Shown: positions 1 to 9,287 of the stretch, in pieces
How positions within the stretch are numbered: the stretch's first letter is position 1
Layout of the letters: each line of letters starts with the position of its first letter
DNA from: Halocaridina rubra
Taxonomy: Eukaryota; Arthropoda; Malacostraca; Decapoda; Atyidae
Direction of reading: 5' to 3'
DNA length: 64,000 nt
Assembly: GCA_037179515.1 (NCBI GenBank)
Contig: JAXCGZ010022652.1
Coordinates: 234,633 to 298,632, forward strand
Notes under the pieces: model-generated
The model's database searches: none
What the model was told of the DNA's origin: nothing
What the model saw: the letters and a program-made list of their open reading frames with translations, nothing else
Translations under genes and position numbers: made by a program

Positions 1-600
1 TTTATGAGTGAATTTACAGACTCTAGTAAGTCATTTACATATAAAAGGAACAAAAGTGGCCCTAAAACTGAACCATGTAGACAGCGCTACTAACTCTTCT
101 CCATTCAGACATTGAGTGTCTTACTCTGATCCTCTGTTCCCTTCCTTCTAAGCAAGTTTTTATCCATTCCAAGACTTTTCCACCTATTCTAGTCATTGCT
201 TGTAGCTTCTTAATAAGCTTCCTGTGTGGGACCGTGTCAGATGATTTCTGGAAGTGTAGGACTATGCAAGCTGCCCAGCCCTCTCTTTCCTGTAAGATTC
301 AGCTTACCTCATCATAAAATTCTAATAAGTTTGTTACCGTTGATCTACCTTCTCTGAAGCCATGTTATCTCACTGACAAAAAGTTGGATTCCAAGTGAAG
401 ACATGTGTTTCCTTAATAGTTTCTCCATAACTTTGCAAACAATGCTGATCAAGGAAACAAGTCTATAGTTTAGAGCTGCATCCCTCCTTCCCTTTTTGAA
501 GATAATGGGACTGTATACGAATATTTAGGACTAGAGAGAAGGAACAGTTTTCTTTTCCACCATCAGCTACTTTTCTTCTGGATATGGTTACCTAGCTTAT
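1..600 (-). mobile_element. LINE-B (CR1-type) fragment, RT region
   Basis: On the minus strand this is a decayed copy of the reverse transcriptase region also present at 38.8-39.3 kb (+) and 58.8-59.7 kb (-). Shared landmarks are the block corresponding to R-Q-H-G-F-R-E-G and the block for G-P-L-F. No long frame survives. Confidence 0.8.
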
Positions 601-1774
601 CTCACTGGTTGAGGGCTTAATGTATAAAAAACAAGTCTAATTTGCCAAGTACCATACTGCTATATCTTACTTTTAGCTCCTAAGCTCACTAATGCATCTT
701 TTTATCTTACTCTTCATAATAATTCATAACTACGTCATTCTCTAAACTCTATGAAAGTCTAAACCAGGCTTTGTAGTTTTGTCTCTGAAACAGCCACTAC
801 TGCAATGTTGTAAGAGCATCCCAATGTGTTCACTTACTAAATTCTACCCCATTCCTCCCATCATTTCTTACATTATCCATGTATAGATTATACAGTTATT
901 GTATAATCTATGTAACATGCATAATTCCTATAGCCTCACTTCTTTACAAAAAAACTTATTTGTCACCATTTCAGGGCCTAATCCTTCTATATTTCTAACT
1001 CTTCATGTCTTTGACTATTCTTCAGCCTCTCCTTTTCTTATAATTTTTCATTTTAATACTTCTGCCTTGTCCTTAAGCTACCGCTTTTCTACTATTCAAT
1101 GTTTTCTTGGTGCCTGGGCCTGATGAAGGCGATTTTCTTTGCTGATCCTAGTGTCACAATAATAAAAAACACAGACACCGGTCTTGGATTAATCTTTACC
1201 AAACACATTTAATTTTATTTCTTACCTGTTCTTAGGGACACCTATCTCTATATATACCTATTATTCCACTCAATATATTGCTGTAACTCCGAATATCTGA
1301 TAGACTTCTCAAAATATCTTCTCTGCCTGGTCAAAAGCTTTTCCTAAGCCCACAAATACGACATACAAACATCTTTCAGAATAAACTTCTGCTTACACAA
1401 CCTTGGTAGATCTGAAGCCATTAAGTTCGACCCTATTCAGTGCATGTAAGTGGTATCACTAAGACTGACCATACCGATAATTACCAATGCCTGTTCAACT
1501 GAGGAGCAAATTAGTGAAAATAAACATTGATTTCATTCATTATTTTACATGATATGACTGAAAGTTCACTTTTACAAAATTCTAAATTATTCTTAATGAT
1601 TTTAATAATAAAAATGCAAAGTCCCTTTGGTACAAGATTTCAATAATTTTGATTGAATTACTACATAACGTTGATTTTTCAGTTTGATAAGATTGAAATG
1701 AAAATGATAAATTGATATTTTTTCTTGCAAAAGGGGGTCAGGATGAATATATTTGTTGGTACTACTTTAACATG
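601..1774. other. intronic sequence, little recognised
   Basis: AT-rich sequence downstream of E30 in the transcript. The only identifiable piece is a short LINE-D-type 3' tail at about 1108-1165 (gcctgggcctgatgaaggc ... tgatcctagtgtcacaat) followed by an A-rich run. Nothing else supported. Confidence 0.5.
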
Positions 1775-1934
1775 CTGTCTACCTCACTATATGTAATCTG
1801 TTATACACTAACCTAACCTAACAAGGTTAAGTCAGGTTAGGGTACAATAGCGTCCTGACCTAACTAAACTAATCTAACCTAACCTTGTTAAGATAGGTTA
1901 GGGTACAACAGACTACATATAATGAGGTAGACTG
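1775..1934. mobile_element. foldback MITE-like palindrome rich in CTAACC
   Basis: Two imperfect inverted arms of about 65-70 bases (left gtctacctcactatatgta, right its complement near 1910-1932) enclose CCTAACCTAAC-type sequence. No coding capacity. The arrangement fits a non-autonomous inverted-repeat element. Confidence 0.7.
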
Positions 1935-2041
1935 CACGCTAATGTAACACCTATTTGTCTTTAACAAAAGTTTAGCTTATGGATATACTATTACACCACT
2001 GAAACACATCTCTCTGTCCATTACTGAGATGTAGCTTTGAC

Positions 2042-2110
2042 TTATACTACCACACGAGTGATGCCAATCTCATTTTTCTTCTTCTTCGTCTTAAAACGGG
2101 GTCGCTGTAT
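2042..2110 (-). mobile_element. 3' end of a LINE-A (RTE-type) copy
   Basis: On the minus strand CGACCCCGTTTTAAGACG followed by (GAA)n matches the end of LINE-A at 12235-12290 (CGACCCCATATAAAAATGGG, then GAA repeats). Only the last few bases of the element survive recognisably. Confidence 0.5.
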
Positions 2111-2244
2111 TCTTATCCTCAAATACTCTGGTGAATAGAAACTGTACAAGCCACCTAAAGAGTTGAAGAGGGAACTCTCAGGTAGGAGCCAGTTAATAAC
2201 ACCACTCAAGAAGTGGGGCTTGCTTGGTGTGGCATACCTAAATA

Positions 2245-2410
2245 TTCTTGCGAATTCGTCATGCATCTCGCATTATCCCTTCACATCTGACAAGCTACAA
2301 CACTCCCTATCTCTATTTTTCTTTCTTTTATGTTTCTTCTTGCCCAGGCCCGATGGGGGCAATATTCTTCGCCTGTCTAGGCGTCACTCATAAAGAAAAA
2401 GACTTTAAGT
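2245..2410 (+). repeat. SINE-2 copy
   Basis: A short interspersed repeat: cgcattatcccttcacatct, then a T/C-rich stretch, then the tail cccaggcccgatgggggc ... gtctaggcgtcactcat and an A-rich end. Other copies lie at 37330-37515 (+), 40490-40647 (+, tail missing) and 58870-59100 (-). The last ~70 bases resemble the 3' end of LINE-D. Confidence 0.7.
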
Positions 2411-2636
2411 CTGTGCCTGGTTTATCCTGTTGCTAAAAAATTATCTGTAGCAAGTACTGTAAGTGGAAGACGGGACAGCAGTGGTGTTGCTTCTTAGCCT
2501 CTGACAGCTCGGCATATGTAATAACTAAACCAATGGATACAGTAGATGTTAATGGGACCAGCTTTATCAAGAATTCAGGGGCAATATATATATTTCATAT
2601 GCATATCCAATAGCTCTGATCCACTTTTAACTCCCA

Positions 2637-2815
2637 GACTCCCTTTTATCTTAAGGGCTAGGACGGTGCCTTCTTTCAAACGACTTTGATTTTGGCAGTG
2701 CGACTGTTATGTTGAGCGTATGCCCTTTCTAACCTCAGACCGTAGTGGGTCATGAACCGACGAATCAAAGTCAAATGCGCTACCAACCCCACCACGGTGG
2801 ATACATGTATATCCA
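2637..2815 (-). repeat. SINE-1 copy (tRNA-derived)
   Basis: Minus-strand copy of the SINE-1 family. The tail is gactcccttttatctta-agggc, the middle gccttct ... ttttggcagtgcgactgt and the decayed tRNA-like head lies near 2745-2815. Confidence 0.75.
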
Positions 2816-2853
2816 TAGTTCTGAATCTAAATAAAAAATTAGGAACAATCTAC

Positions 2854-2998
2854 CTTCCATGCGAGAGATCAAGATCCTTGGTTACCAGCATCCTTTCCCC
2901 TTGTTGTGAGAAAACAAGGGCATCCCCTGTCAAAACGCCACAGAATCTGGCCACTTCTGCCCCTGACCATCTCTCAAACTGAGTACTTAATGATTCAT
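2854..2998 (-). CDS. RELN: reelin exon E30 (repeat 4, subrepeat B)
   Basis: The acceptor is TTTTCAG|AT and the donor GGAAG|GTAGAT; phase 1 in, phase 2 out. It encodes NESLSTQFERWSGAEVARFC, GVLTGDALVFSQQGERMLVT and KDLDLSHG, nearly identical to T-R-D-L-D-L-S-H-A in vertebrate repeat 4. No further exon was found between 2853 and 1; the gene continues past the left edge. Confidence 0.94.
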
Positions 2999-3254
2999 CT
3001 GAAAACAGAAAGCATTCTCTGATGCCTAAAAAGTCTTCTCTCAAACTTAATAATCAAAACGTCAACTGATTTCTGATAATGTTACATTTTCTCTGCAGGC
3101 CAATACATAACAATCCCTCTAATTTCTTGCACAGTAGGAATAACGGAATTACTTCATCGCATTGACAGAAAATTTTGAGTGGTTTGACTTTATAAATTTC
3201 ATCATTAACATACTGTGTACATTTCCTTCATAAAAAAAGAACTTGATATCTTAC

Positions 3255-3478
3255 TTTCAAAGTCCTCAACTAATGTCTGTGATAGTTGTAAGTGAAGATG
3301 GCACTCTGTCTCTCCTTCGTAATTATCATCACAAAAACACTGATCTCCATTCAGGCAGTAACCGTGACCCCCACAGTTATAAGCACACGACGGTCCAATA
3401 TACACATTGTCCACACCCCACATAACAGATGCCCCTTTGCCGTGGTAATAGCTCTGCCACCAACGAAATCTTACTGAT
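3255..3478 (-). CDS. RELN: reelin exon E29 (repeat 4, whole EGF)
   Basis: The acceptor is CCTTCCGAAG|A and the donor TGAAA|GTAAGA; phase 2 in, phase 1 out. It encodes SVRFRWWQSYYHGKGASVMW, GVDNVYIGPSCAYNCGGHGY, CLNGDQCFCDDNYEGETEC and LVEDFE. This is the only EGF module in the window not split by an intron. Confidence 0.95.
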
Positions 3479-3741
3479 CTTCGGAAGGAGAAAAGAACAT
3501 ACAAGAAACTTTTCCTGTTTGAGGACGAAAGAACAATAAAAATTTATTATAGATAATATTCAAATAAATCTGATTGGAGAGTAATACCACAGATGGTGGA
3601 GTAGTCTGGTTGAAATTCTTACTTATCTGTGGAAGAAATGAACATAGCAGAAATTTTTCTTTTAGAAGACGAGACATTAAAATTTATTATTAGAAAATAA
3701 AACCACATATGCTGGAGCAGCCTGGTTGGAATTCTACTTAC
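3479..3741 (-). repeat. intron E28-E29 built of two tandem intron copies
   Basis: The 263-bp intron contains two similar halves (3741-3627 and 3626-3479 in transcript order). Each begins with a donor-like block (GTAAGTAGAATTCCAACCAG, and in the second ATAAGTAAGAATTTCAACCA) and ends with a pyrimidine tract plus AG (TTCTTCCACAG and CTCCTTCCGAAG). At the internal junction an acceptor directly abuts a donor-like sequence: CAG|ATAA|GTAAGA. Confidence 0.8.
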
Positions 3742-3965
3742 CCACATATTTGTAAATCTCTCAAAGGAATGACAACTCTAGTCCACTGTCTGACACTATT
3801 TGGGTAATATACAGTAGGAGTTCGAAGCTCATGTAAGCAGTCAGGGCTGGAATAGGGGACCCCGGAAGAGGGATAGATAGTTTGCCAAGAAGCTCCATAA
3901 TCTGAACTATACTGCAGACTGACATTATGCTCTGCTATGGTGACATCTCCACAACCTACCCTGAT
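3742..3965 (-). CDS. RELN: reelin exon E28 (repeat 4, Asp-box)
   Basis: The acceptor is CATTTCAG|ATC and the donor TGTGG|GTAAGT; phase 0 in, phase 2 out. It encodes IRVGCGDVTIAEHNVSLQYS, the Asp-box SSDYGASWQTI, YSSPDCLHELRTPTVYY and QWTRVVIPLRDLQIC, matching repeat 4 (G-K-L-H-L-C-G-S-V-R-F-R-W) at its end. Confidence 0.95.
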
Positions 3966-4290
3966 CTGAAATGACATGTTTCCCATAAATTTTACCGAAT
4001 ACGAAAAATATATATTCAAGCTTAAATGATGGTGAAAATAAGACCTAGAACTTATAAATGCATGGCATGCTTTTAACATTCCTTTTTGCGAAGATAGTTT
4101 CATGGGATAATCAAACTATAATATATTTACACTTTCTTCTACCTTCATCCTATTCCATGCTACTGTGGTTTTCTACAATGACGTCCTGAAATCTATAAGT
4201 CACTGAAATATGACCAAATAAATACATAACGTTCAAGCGTGCAAACAGCAAGCTTGTAAGATAAATACAGAATAGAAATAAAACACTTAC

Positions 4291-4393
4291 ATCGAACTGA
4301 ACAATGGAATTCTCATCTACCATCAAGTCGCGAGTATAGAGGGCTCTCTCACCTTCTTCTTTACCAAACACGAGACCCGTATAAGAATCAAGC
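4291..4393 (-). CDS. RELN: reelin exon E27 (repeat 4)
   Basis: The acceptor is TTTGCACAG|G and the donor GAT|GTAAGT; phase 2 in, phase 0 out. It encodes LDSYTGLVFGKEEGERALYT and RDLMVDENSIVQFD, matching T-T-R-D-L-N-V-N-E-N-T-I-I-Q-F in vertebrate repeat 4. Confidence 0.95.
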
Positions 4394-4893
4394 CTGTGCA
4401 AAAAAGAGATATTAATAACAAAGTAGTTCAGACTTCATGAAAATTAATTTCTGGCATATAAATCTTAATACAGTGCAGGACAGAGAATGATGACACTTTT
4501 TTTGTGGTCCAAATAAAATTAATACTAATACGTAATCCTTGTTTTTAGCTTTATGGTTGACATGCAATCAGTACTACAGAATCTAATGTATTCAGAAACA
4601 CAAGGGAATTTCAAATGCCAGCACTCTACTAATCTCAAATATATATTATGTTACATAAATTTATGTTGCTTAAAGCATTTACAATTTGTTTGTAGCTTCT
4701 GTTGTGTCACATTGAGTTGGAGCAAGAAATATGTAGGAGAAATGTAACACTAAGGTATTTGCAAACATTGTGAAATGTAGCATGCCTATTATACAGAAAA
4801 CAACTTCTAAATCAAAGTATTTGAAAATATTTTGGAACTTCCCTTACTTGATACATAGAAAATAAAAAGACGTATCAGGCTATTTGAAAACAT
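4394..4893. other. intron E26-E27, unique AT-rich part
   Basis: Intron sequence between the acceptor of E27 and the 32-bp array. No repeat family, reading frame or RNA gene recognised. Confidence 0.5.
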
Positions 4894-5413
4894 TCTGATA
4901 CGTTCCATACCGGTTACTACAAAACCAACGATGTTTCAGTCATGTTACATACAAAGCCAACGTTGTTCTATGCCTGTTACATACAAAACCAATTATGTTT
5001 TATACCTATTACATACAAAATCAAAGTTGTTCCATACCTGTTACATGCAAAACTAACGTTGTTCTATACTTGTTACATACAAACCATAGCTGTTCAGTAT
5101 CTGTTACAGAGAAACTAAATTGTTCCATACCTGTTACAGAGAAACTAATTTGTTCCATACCTGTTACATAGAAAACTAACGTTGTTCCATATAAAACCAG
5201 TGTTGTTCCATACCTGTTACATAGAAAGCTAACGTTGTACCATACCTGTTTGATACAAAACCAACGTTGTTCCATACCTGTTATATACTAAACCAAAGTG
5301 TTCCATACAAAACCAACGTTGTTCTATGCCTGTGACATAAAAAAAAGTTGCTCATACCTATTACATACAAAACCAACGTTCTTCCATACCTGTTACAGAG
5401 AAAACCAACGTTG
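4894..5413 (-). repeat. 32-bp minisatellite grown from the E26 3' end and its splice donor
   Basis: About 16 units, mostly 30-32 bp with two units of about 21 bp, start at the last 23 coding bases of E26. In the transcript each unit reads roughly AACGTTGGTTTT, then a variable stretch, then TGTAACAG|GTATGGAAC. The first copy is the true exon end (N-V-G-F-L-C-N). Donor-like GTAT at the aligned position remains at + strand pairs 5388, 5356, 5276, 5244, 5212, 5159, 5129, 5068, 5036, 5004 and 4909. Two units have GC instead (5328, 4972). Confidence 0.9.
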
Positions 5414-5658
5414 CCATCAGGCCAATCAATCCATGCATCACTCATGGGGGAGCCTCGATTGAAATCATCATAGAGGACATTTGGTACGACTGGCATTCCC
5501 CCTATAAATATGTTATCAATCGCCCATGGCTGTTCCATAGTGCCTTCACTGCGTGGTTGCCATATTCTAAACCTTGTGGCATTCATTCTTGTTAGTGGGA
5601 AATCGCCCAGGTTGATAGACACAAAAATTGGTTCTGGCTGAGACATGTAATGCATCTC
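5390..5658 (-). CDS. RELN: reelin exon E26 (end of repeat 3, start of repeat 4)
   Basis: The acceptor is CATAAACAG|GAG and the donor AACAG|GTATGG; phase 0 in, phase 2 out. It encodes EMHYMSQPEPIFVSINLGDF, NATRFRIWQPRSEG, PWAIDNIFIGG, VLYDDFNRG and WIDWPDGNVGFLCN. Three possible donors were compared; only CAG|GTATGG gives phase 2 and joins E27 as C-N-R-L-D-S-Y. Both borders of this exon are tandemly duplicated into the flanking introns (4894-5413 and 5613-6020). Confidence 0.94.
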
Positions 5659-6020
5659 CTGTTTATGGAAGATGACAAAGTAAGTGCAAATAAAAAATAC
5701 TGTGACACTGCAGGATACGGCAAAAAAAAAAAGCAAAGACAAGGCCGCAATAGACAAAGGCTGGCTAAGTCTGAGTCATGTAATGAATCTCCTGTTTTTG
5801 GAAAATGACAAAGAAAGTATAAAAAAGAAAGGTTTTGACACTGCAGGATATGGCAGAAAAAAGTAAAGACAAGGCCACGATAGACAAAAACTGACATCAG
5901 TTGCGACACGCAACGAAACTCCTCTTTTTGGGAGATCACAAAGTAAGTGTCAATAAGATATACTGTAACACTGTGAAATATGGCAAAAAACATAAAGATA
6001 AGGCCACAAAAAACTCATGA
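5613..6020 (-). repeat. triplicated 130-bp unit spanning the E26 splice acceptor
   Basis: Three tandem copies (5613-5745 including the first 45 bases of E26, then to about 5875, then to about 6020; periods 133 and 130) each contain a pyrimidine-rich tract, an AG acceptor and exon-like sequence. The real one is ACAG|GAG ATG CAT (+ strand ctg at 5659). Copies at 5792 and 5922 read ACAG|GAG ATT CAT and AGAG|GAG TTT CGT. The third copy translates E-F-R-C-V-S-Q-L-M-S-V-F-V-Y, similar to E-M-H-Y-M-S-Q-P-E-P-I-F-V-S of E26. Confidence 0.85.
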
Positions 6021-6364
6021 GTTTATACTTTAATACATAGAATAATATTTCAGAACCTCATCTTCTTTACTCGCTGAAGGGCTGTAGCCTACCAATGCTC
6101 TTCAGTAACTTCTTAATTATTCACCAACAAGAAAACTTTGGGTTATCACATCTAATTTTCAAATAACACCAACAATGTAATGTAAACATTAAATAGATGA
6201 AAATAAACCCTGTAATAAAATAATTTATAACACTAATAAAATATACAGGAGCAAAGGGCTAGTATTCCCTCCCTAAACTCATTTTCTTGTCACAAAGGGT
6301 ATGGTAAGGCATAACGAACTCCCATTATTTTTTATTTAGCTGTGGTCAGCCTTCTGGCTTCAGT

Positions 6365-6610
6365 GCAAGTAACTACCTAATTGTAATTACCTAATTGTGC
6401 TTACGGAAAAGAGCCCTATGCTCCTAATTCCACATCGCCTGGTCGGTTCCATATATATATATTCAATGATACTTATCATATTTGTCCTTAAAACTATAAG
6501 TGAATTAGCATTAACTACCTCCCTGCTGAGCAAATTCTTAATATTAACTATTCTTACCTTGAAAAATTACTTCCTAATAGTTTACAAAGAAGTTTTATTA
6601 CGTATTGCCT
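6365..6610 (-). mobile_element. LINE-B 3' end fragment
   Basis: Matches the 3' end of the CR1-type LINE-B (cttacggaaaagagccctat, then tcctaattccacatcgcctg and the S-F-K-D-K-Y-D-K-Y-H coding tail in reverse), with the tail repeat taattacctaattg at the left. Confidence 0.75.
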
Positions 6611-6654
6611 TATATATGATAAAAACAAGATTGACATGACTAGTTGAGCCTCAC

Positions 6655-6888
6655 CTTGAGTAGATTCCAAGTAATACCACCATTGGTTGAGTACTGCACC
6701 AAAATACCGTAAACTCGAGAAGGAACTGGTTGTGCGTCCTTAATGAGGTCTGGATTCTCTGGCAAAGTGTACATACTTCTTTTACCATGATTACCCATTG
6801 ACCTTTTACACCCCATTTGCAAGGAAAACTGCACGAATTGACCTGAGGTTACATCCAGGTCAATAGTCGTTGCTAATCGAAGGCCTTC
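6655..6888 (-). CDS. RELN: reelin exon E25 (repeat 3, subrepeat B, Asp-box)
   Basis: The acceptor is TTTATCAG|GAA and the donor CAAG|GTGAGG; 78 codons, phase 0 at both ends. It encodes EGLRLATTIDLDVTSGQFVQ, FSLQMGCKRSMGNHGKR, an insert rich in Pro and Lys, and GILVQYSTNGGITWNLLK (Asp-box). The insert between the core strands is longer than in the other repeats. Confidence 0.95.
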
Positions 6889-7309
6889 CTGATAAATTAG
6901 GAGTCAACAGCAAGAAAATTAGAGTTGTAACAAAATAATCTCAAGAAGTAATATACATTATATAAGCCTAATTAATGAAATATTTCTCCCTGATGTTACT
7001 TTTTTTCTAAGAAAATGCTTCATATATATTTAATCCCTCTTTAGAATTCATGTATCAATCGTAAGTGCAATTCAGATAGTAATATCTTTATTTCAGTTGT
7101 ACTAATCTTTATAATGCATAGAAATAACACTGTTCAGTGGGATATATTCTAACACTTGACTTAATAATACTGTATCTGATATTAAATCTATGGTTCTTAT
7201 AAGCCACTTAAAATGAAAACATCTCGTTTCAACTCATTACTACAACTACCGTCATAAAGACTTTATCCATTCTCGCACAAAAGCAAACTAGAAAAGTTAA
7301 TCCAGGTAT
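6889..7309. other. intron E24-E25, nothing recognised
   Basis: AT-rich intron. I see no repeat family, coding sequence or RNA gene. Confidence 0.5.
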
Positions 7310-7432
7310 AATAGTCACAGGTAAAATACAGTAGTTACAATGAAATAATCACAGGAATAAAAATCTAACCTAATCTAACCTGCCTAACATAACCTGTGAA
7401 TTTTTACCTGTGACCTTATTACCGATCACAGA
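7310..7432. mobile_element. foldback MITE-like element (TCACAGGTAA family)
   Basis: The left arm gtcacaggtaaaata and the right arm tttttacctgtgacctta are inverted repeats around a CTAACC-rich centre. Half copies occur at about 32605-32655 and 44445-44505. It ends about 12 bases from the donor of E24. Confidence 0.65.
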
Positions 7433-7444
7433 TAAGTAACTCAC

Positions 7445-7622
7445 TTTATAAAACACCAATGCAGAATTGGACACTAAAACACCACATCTCTGAGATACTT
7501 CTGCTCCGTAGGAATCTAACCAACGCAATGAATTAACTTCAGCTTCACTGAAAGTATCTAGCAATTCACAAGGTAACACCTGAGCTGGAACACAGAAGTC
7601 TCCGAAATAACCTTCATCGCAT
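7445..7622 (-). CDS. RELN: reelin exon E24 (repeat 3, EGF end and subrepeat B)
   Basis: The acceptor is TTCCCAG|A and the donor AAA|GTGAGT; phase 2 in, phase 0 out. It encodes CDEGYFGDFCVPAQVLPCEL, LDTFSEAEVNSLRWLDSYGA and CGVLVSNSALVFYK. A foldback element ends about 12 bases after the donor in the transcript. Confidence 0.95.
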
Positions 7623-7739
7623 CTGGGAAAAAAGAAAATTACAGATAATGCGCAATAGATCTTTGATTAGCTGCGTAGCACTTGTCAAATGCACATATGA
7701 AAGTTTTGTATAGCCTATATCACGTGTGAAATAAAAATA

Positions 7740-7930
7740 AAGTATAATTTTTGACTGGGGAAGGGAGGAAAAAAGATTTCCTCCGTGTTCCTCTGCATGT
7801 TGTAAAAGCAGTCTAAATGGAGAAGAGCGAGGGGACTGGGAATCCTCTCCTCTGTACTTTCTTCCTGCAAAGAGTCAAAGTATTTTGCTTTGACTTATCC
7901 CCCCTCTTATAAGGGGGAATGTGGCTCATG
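7740..7930 (+). repeat. copy of the LINE-C 5' region repeat
   Basis: Resembles 12630-12780 upstream of LINE-C: gaggggactgggaatcctct follows a decayed form of ccctgtgtgtcgtaagaggc. Related pieces lie at 21065-21185, 23305-23350 and 44140-44215. Confidence 0.6.
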
Positions 7931-8329
7931 TATTTAGATATAGATAGCATGAGAGAAAGAATTGCATCATATTCCGCATCTGTAACAGCTAACTAAAAGG
8001 GATACAGATGTGAAGGCCTGGCAAGACCAGCCCACCTGAATTTTATATCCTTAACACAAAACAGATGAAAAAAATATATGATGATAGGCAATGAAAGATG
8101 AGACCTTTTAACTTTTATTGTTTTCGTTAAATTGTGGTTACTCTAACAGCTATTTGATAGATGCGTGGTGCGCAAATATGTAAATGTGTTTAACAATCTC
8201 AGTTGGGATGCAGAAGCCTCCCAAGTAACGTCTATATCGTCTTAATATAGAGACTATAATATATAATAGAAGCCTTTTATAAGCTGTTTGATTGAATTAT
8301 TAGTGCTCTGCATATACACAAAAGTTTCT
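7931..8329. other. intronic sequence, nothing recognised
   Basis: Part of the 12.6-kb intron E23-E24. No supported feature. Confidence 0.4.
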
Positions 8330-8850
8330 AATTATGCATGCATGGCCAAAGCTTGAATATGCAACCTCCTTTTGGAATTCACACTTGAAAAAACACGTAG
8401 TTAAGCTGGAAAAAGACATGCCACGAAACTGCTGCCTGAAATACGCAATCTCAGTTAAGATGAGGGGCTGAGGGAATTAGACTTACCATCAATCGAAGCT
8501 AGAAGATTGAGGGGATATGGTGACAGTTGTTAAATTCCTACATGGTTATGACAGAGTGGATAGGGATCGATATTTTAATATGGGTGGCACTAGAACTTGA
8601 GGTCATAGTTTGCAGCTTCGTAAGAAAATTTCTTTGAAGGATGTAAGGAAGTACTTTTTTTGTGTAAGAGTAGTTGATAATTGGAATTCGCTAATCGAGG
8701 AAGTACTTAATGCTAACTCAGTCCATAGTTTTAAGGGCAAGTACGATAAGTATCACTAAGTACAAACTGGAACCAATCAGGAGCCGGGAAGTTACGAGCT
8801 TGGGGCTCTTTCCCGTAAGCACAATTAGGTAATTACAAGAAAAACAGCAT
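8330..8850 (+). mobile_element. LINE-B (CR1-type) 3' fragment
   Basis: The plus strand matches the C-terminal coding end of LINE-B (compare 39700-40180), with stops and frameshifts, and ends in ggagccgggaagttacgagc and the tail cacaattaggtaattac. Confidence 0.85.
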
Positions 8851-8984
8851 TTGTCCAATTTGGAAAAGAAACATAAAACATATACTTGTGTATTTCTCCA
8901 TTAGGTATCTAACTGAAAAATCTACATTTTGAATATAATGGTATCTCCTTTGAGGGTGGGTAGATTCTCACTATCACGGATAAT

Positions 8985-9285
<301 letters not shown>

Positions 9286-9287
9286 TT

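Noticed and set aside
1810..1900. Interstitial telomeric (TTAGG)n sequence
   Set aside because: CCTAACC words are few, irregular and part of an inverted repeat.
2042..2266. Possible additional reelin exon downstream of E30
   Set aside because: A plausible AG exists, but the peptide has no reelin signature and its end matches the LINE-A 3' tail.
4894..5413. CRISPR-like regularly spaced repeats
   Set aside because: The units are contiguous with no unique spacers, are diverged, and derive from an exon end in a eukaryotic gene.
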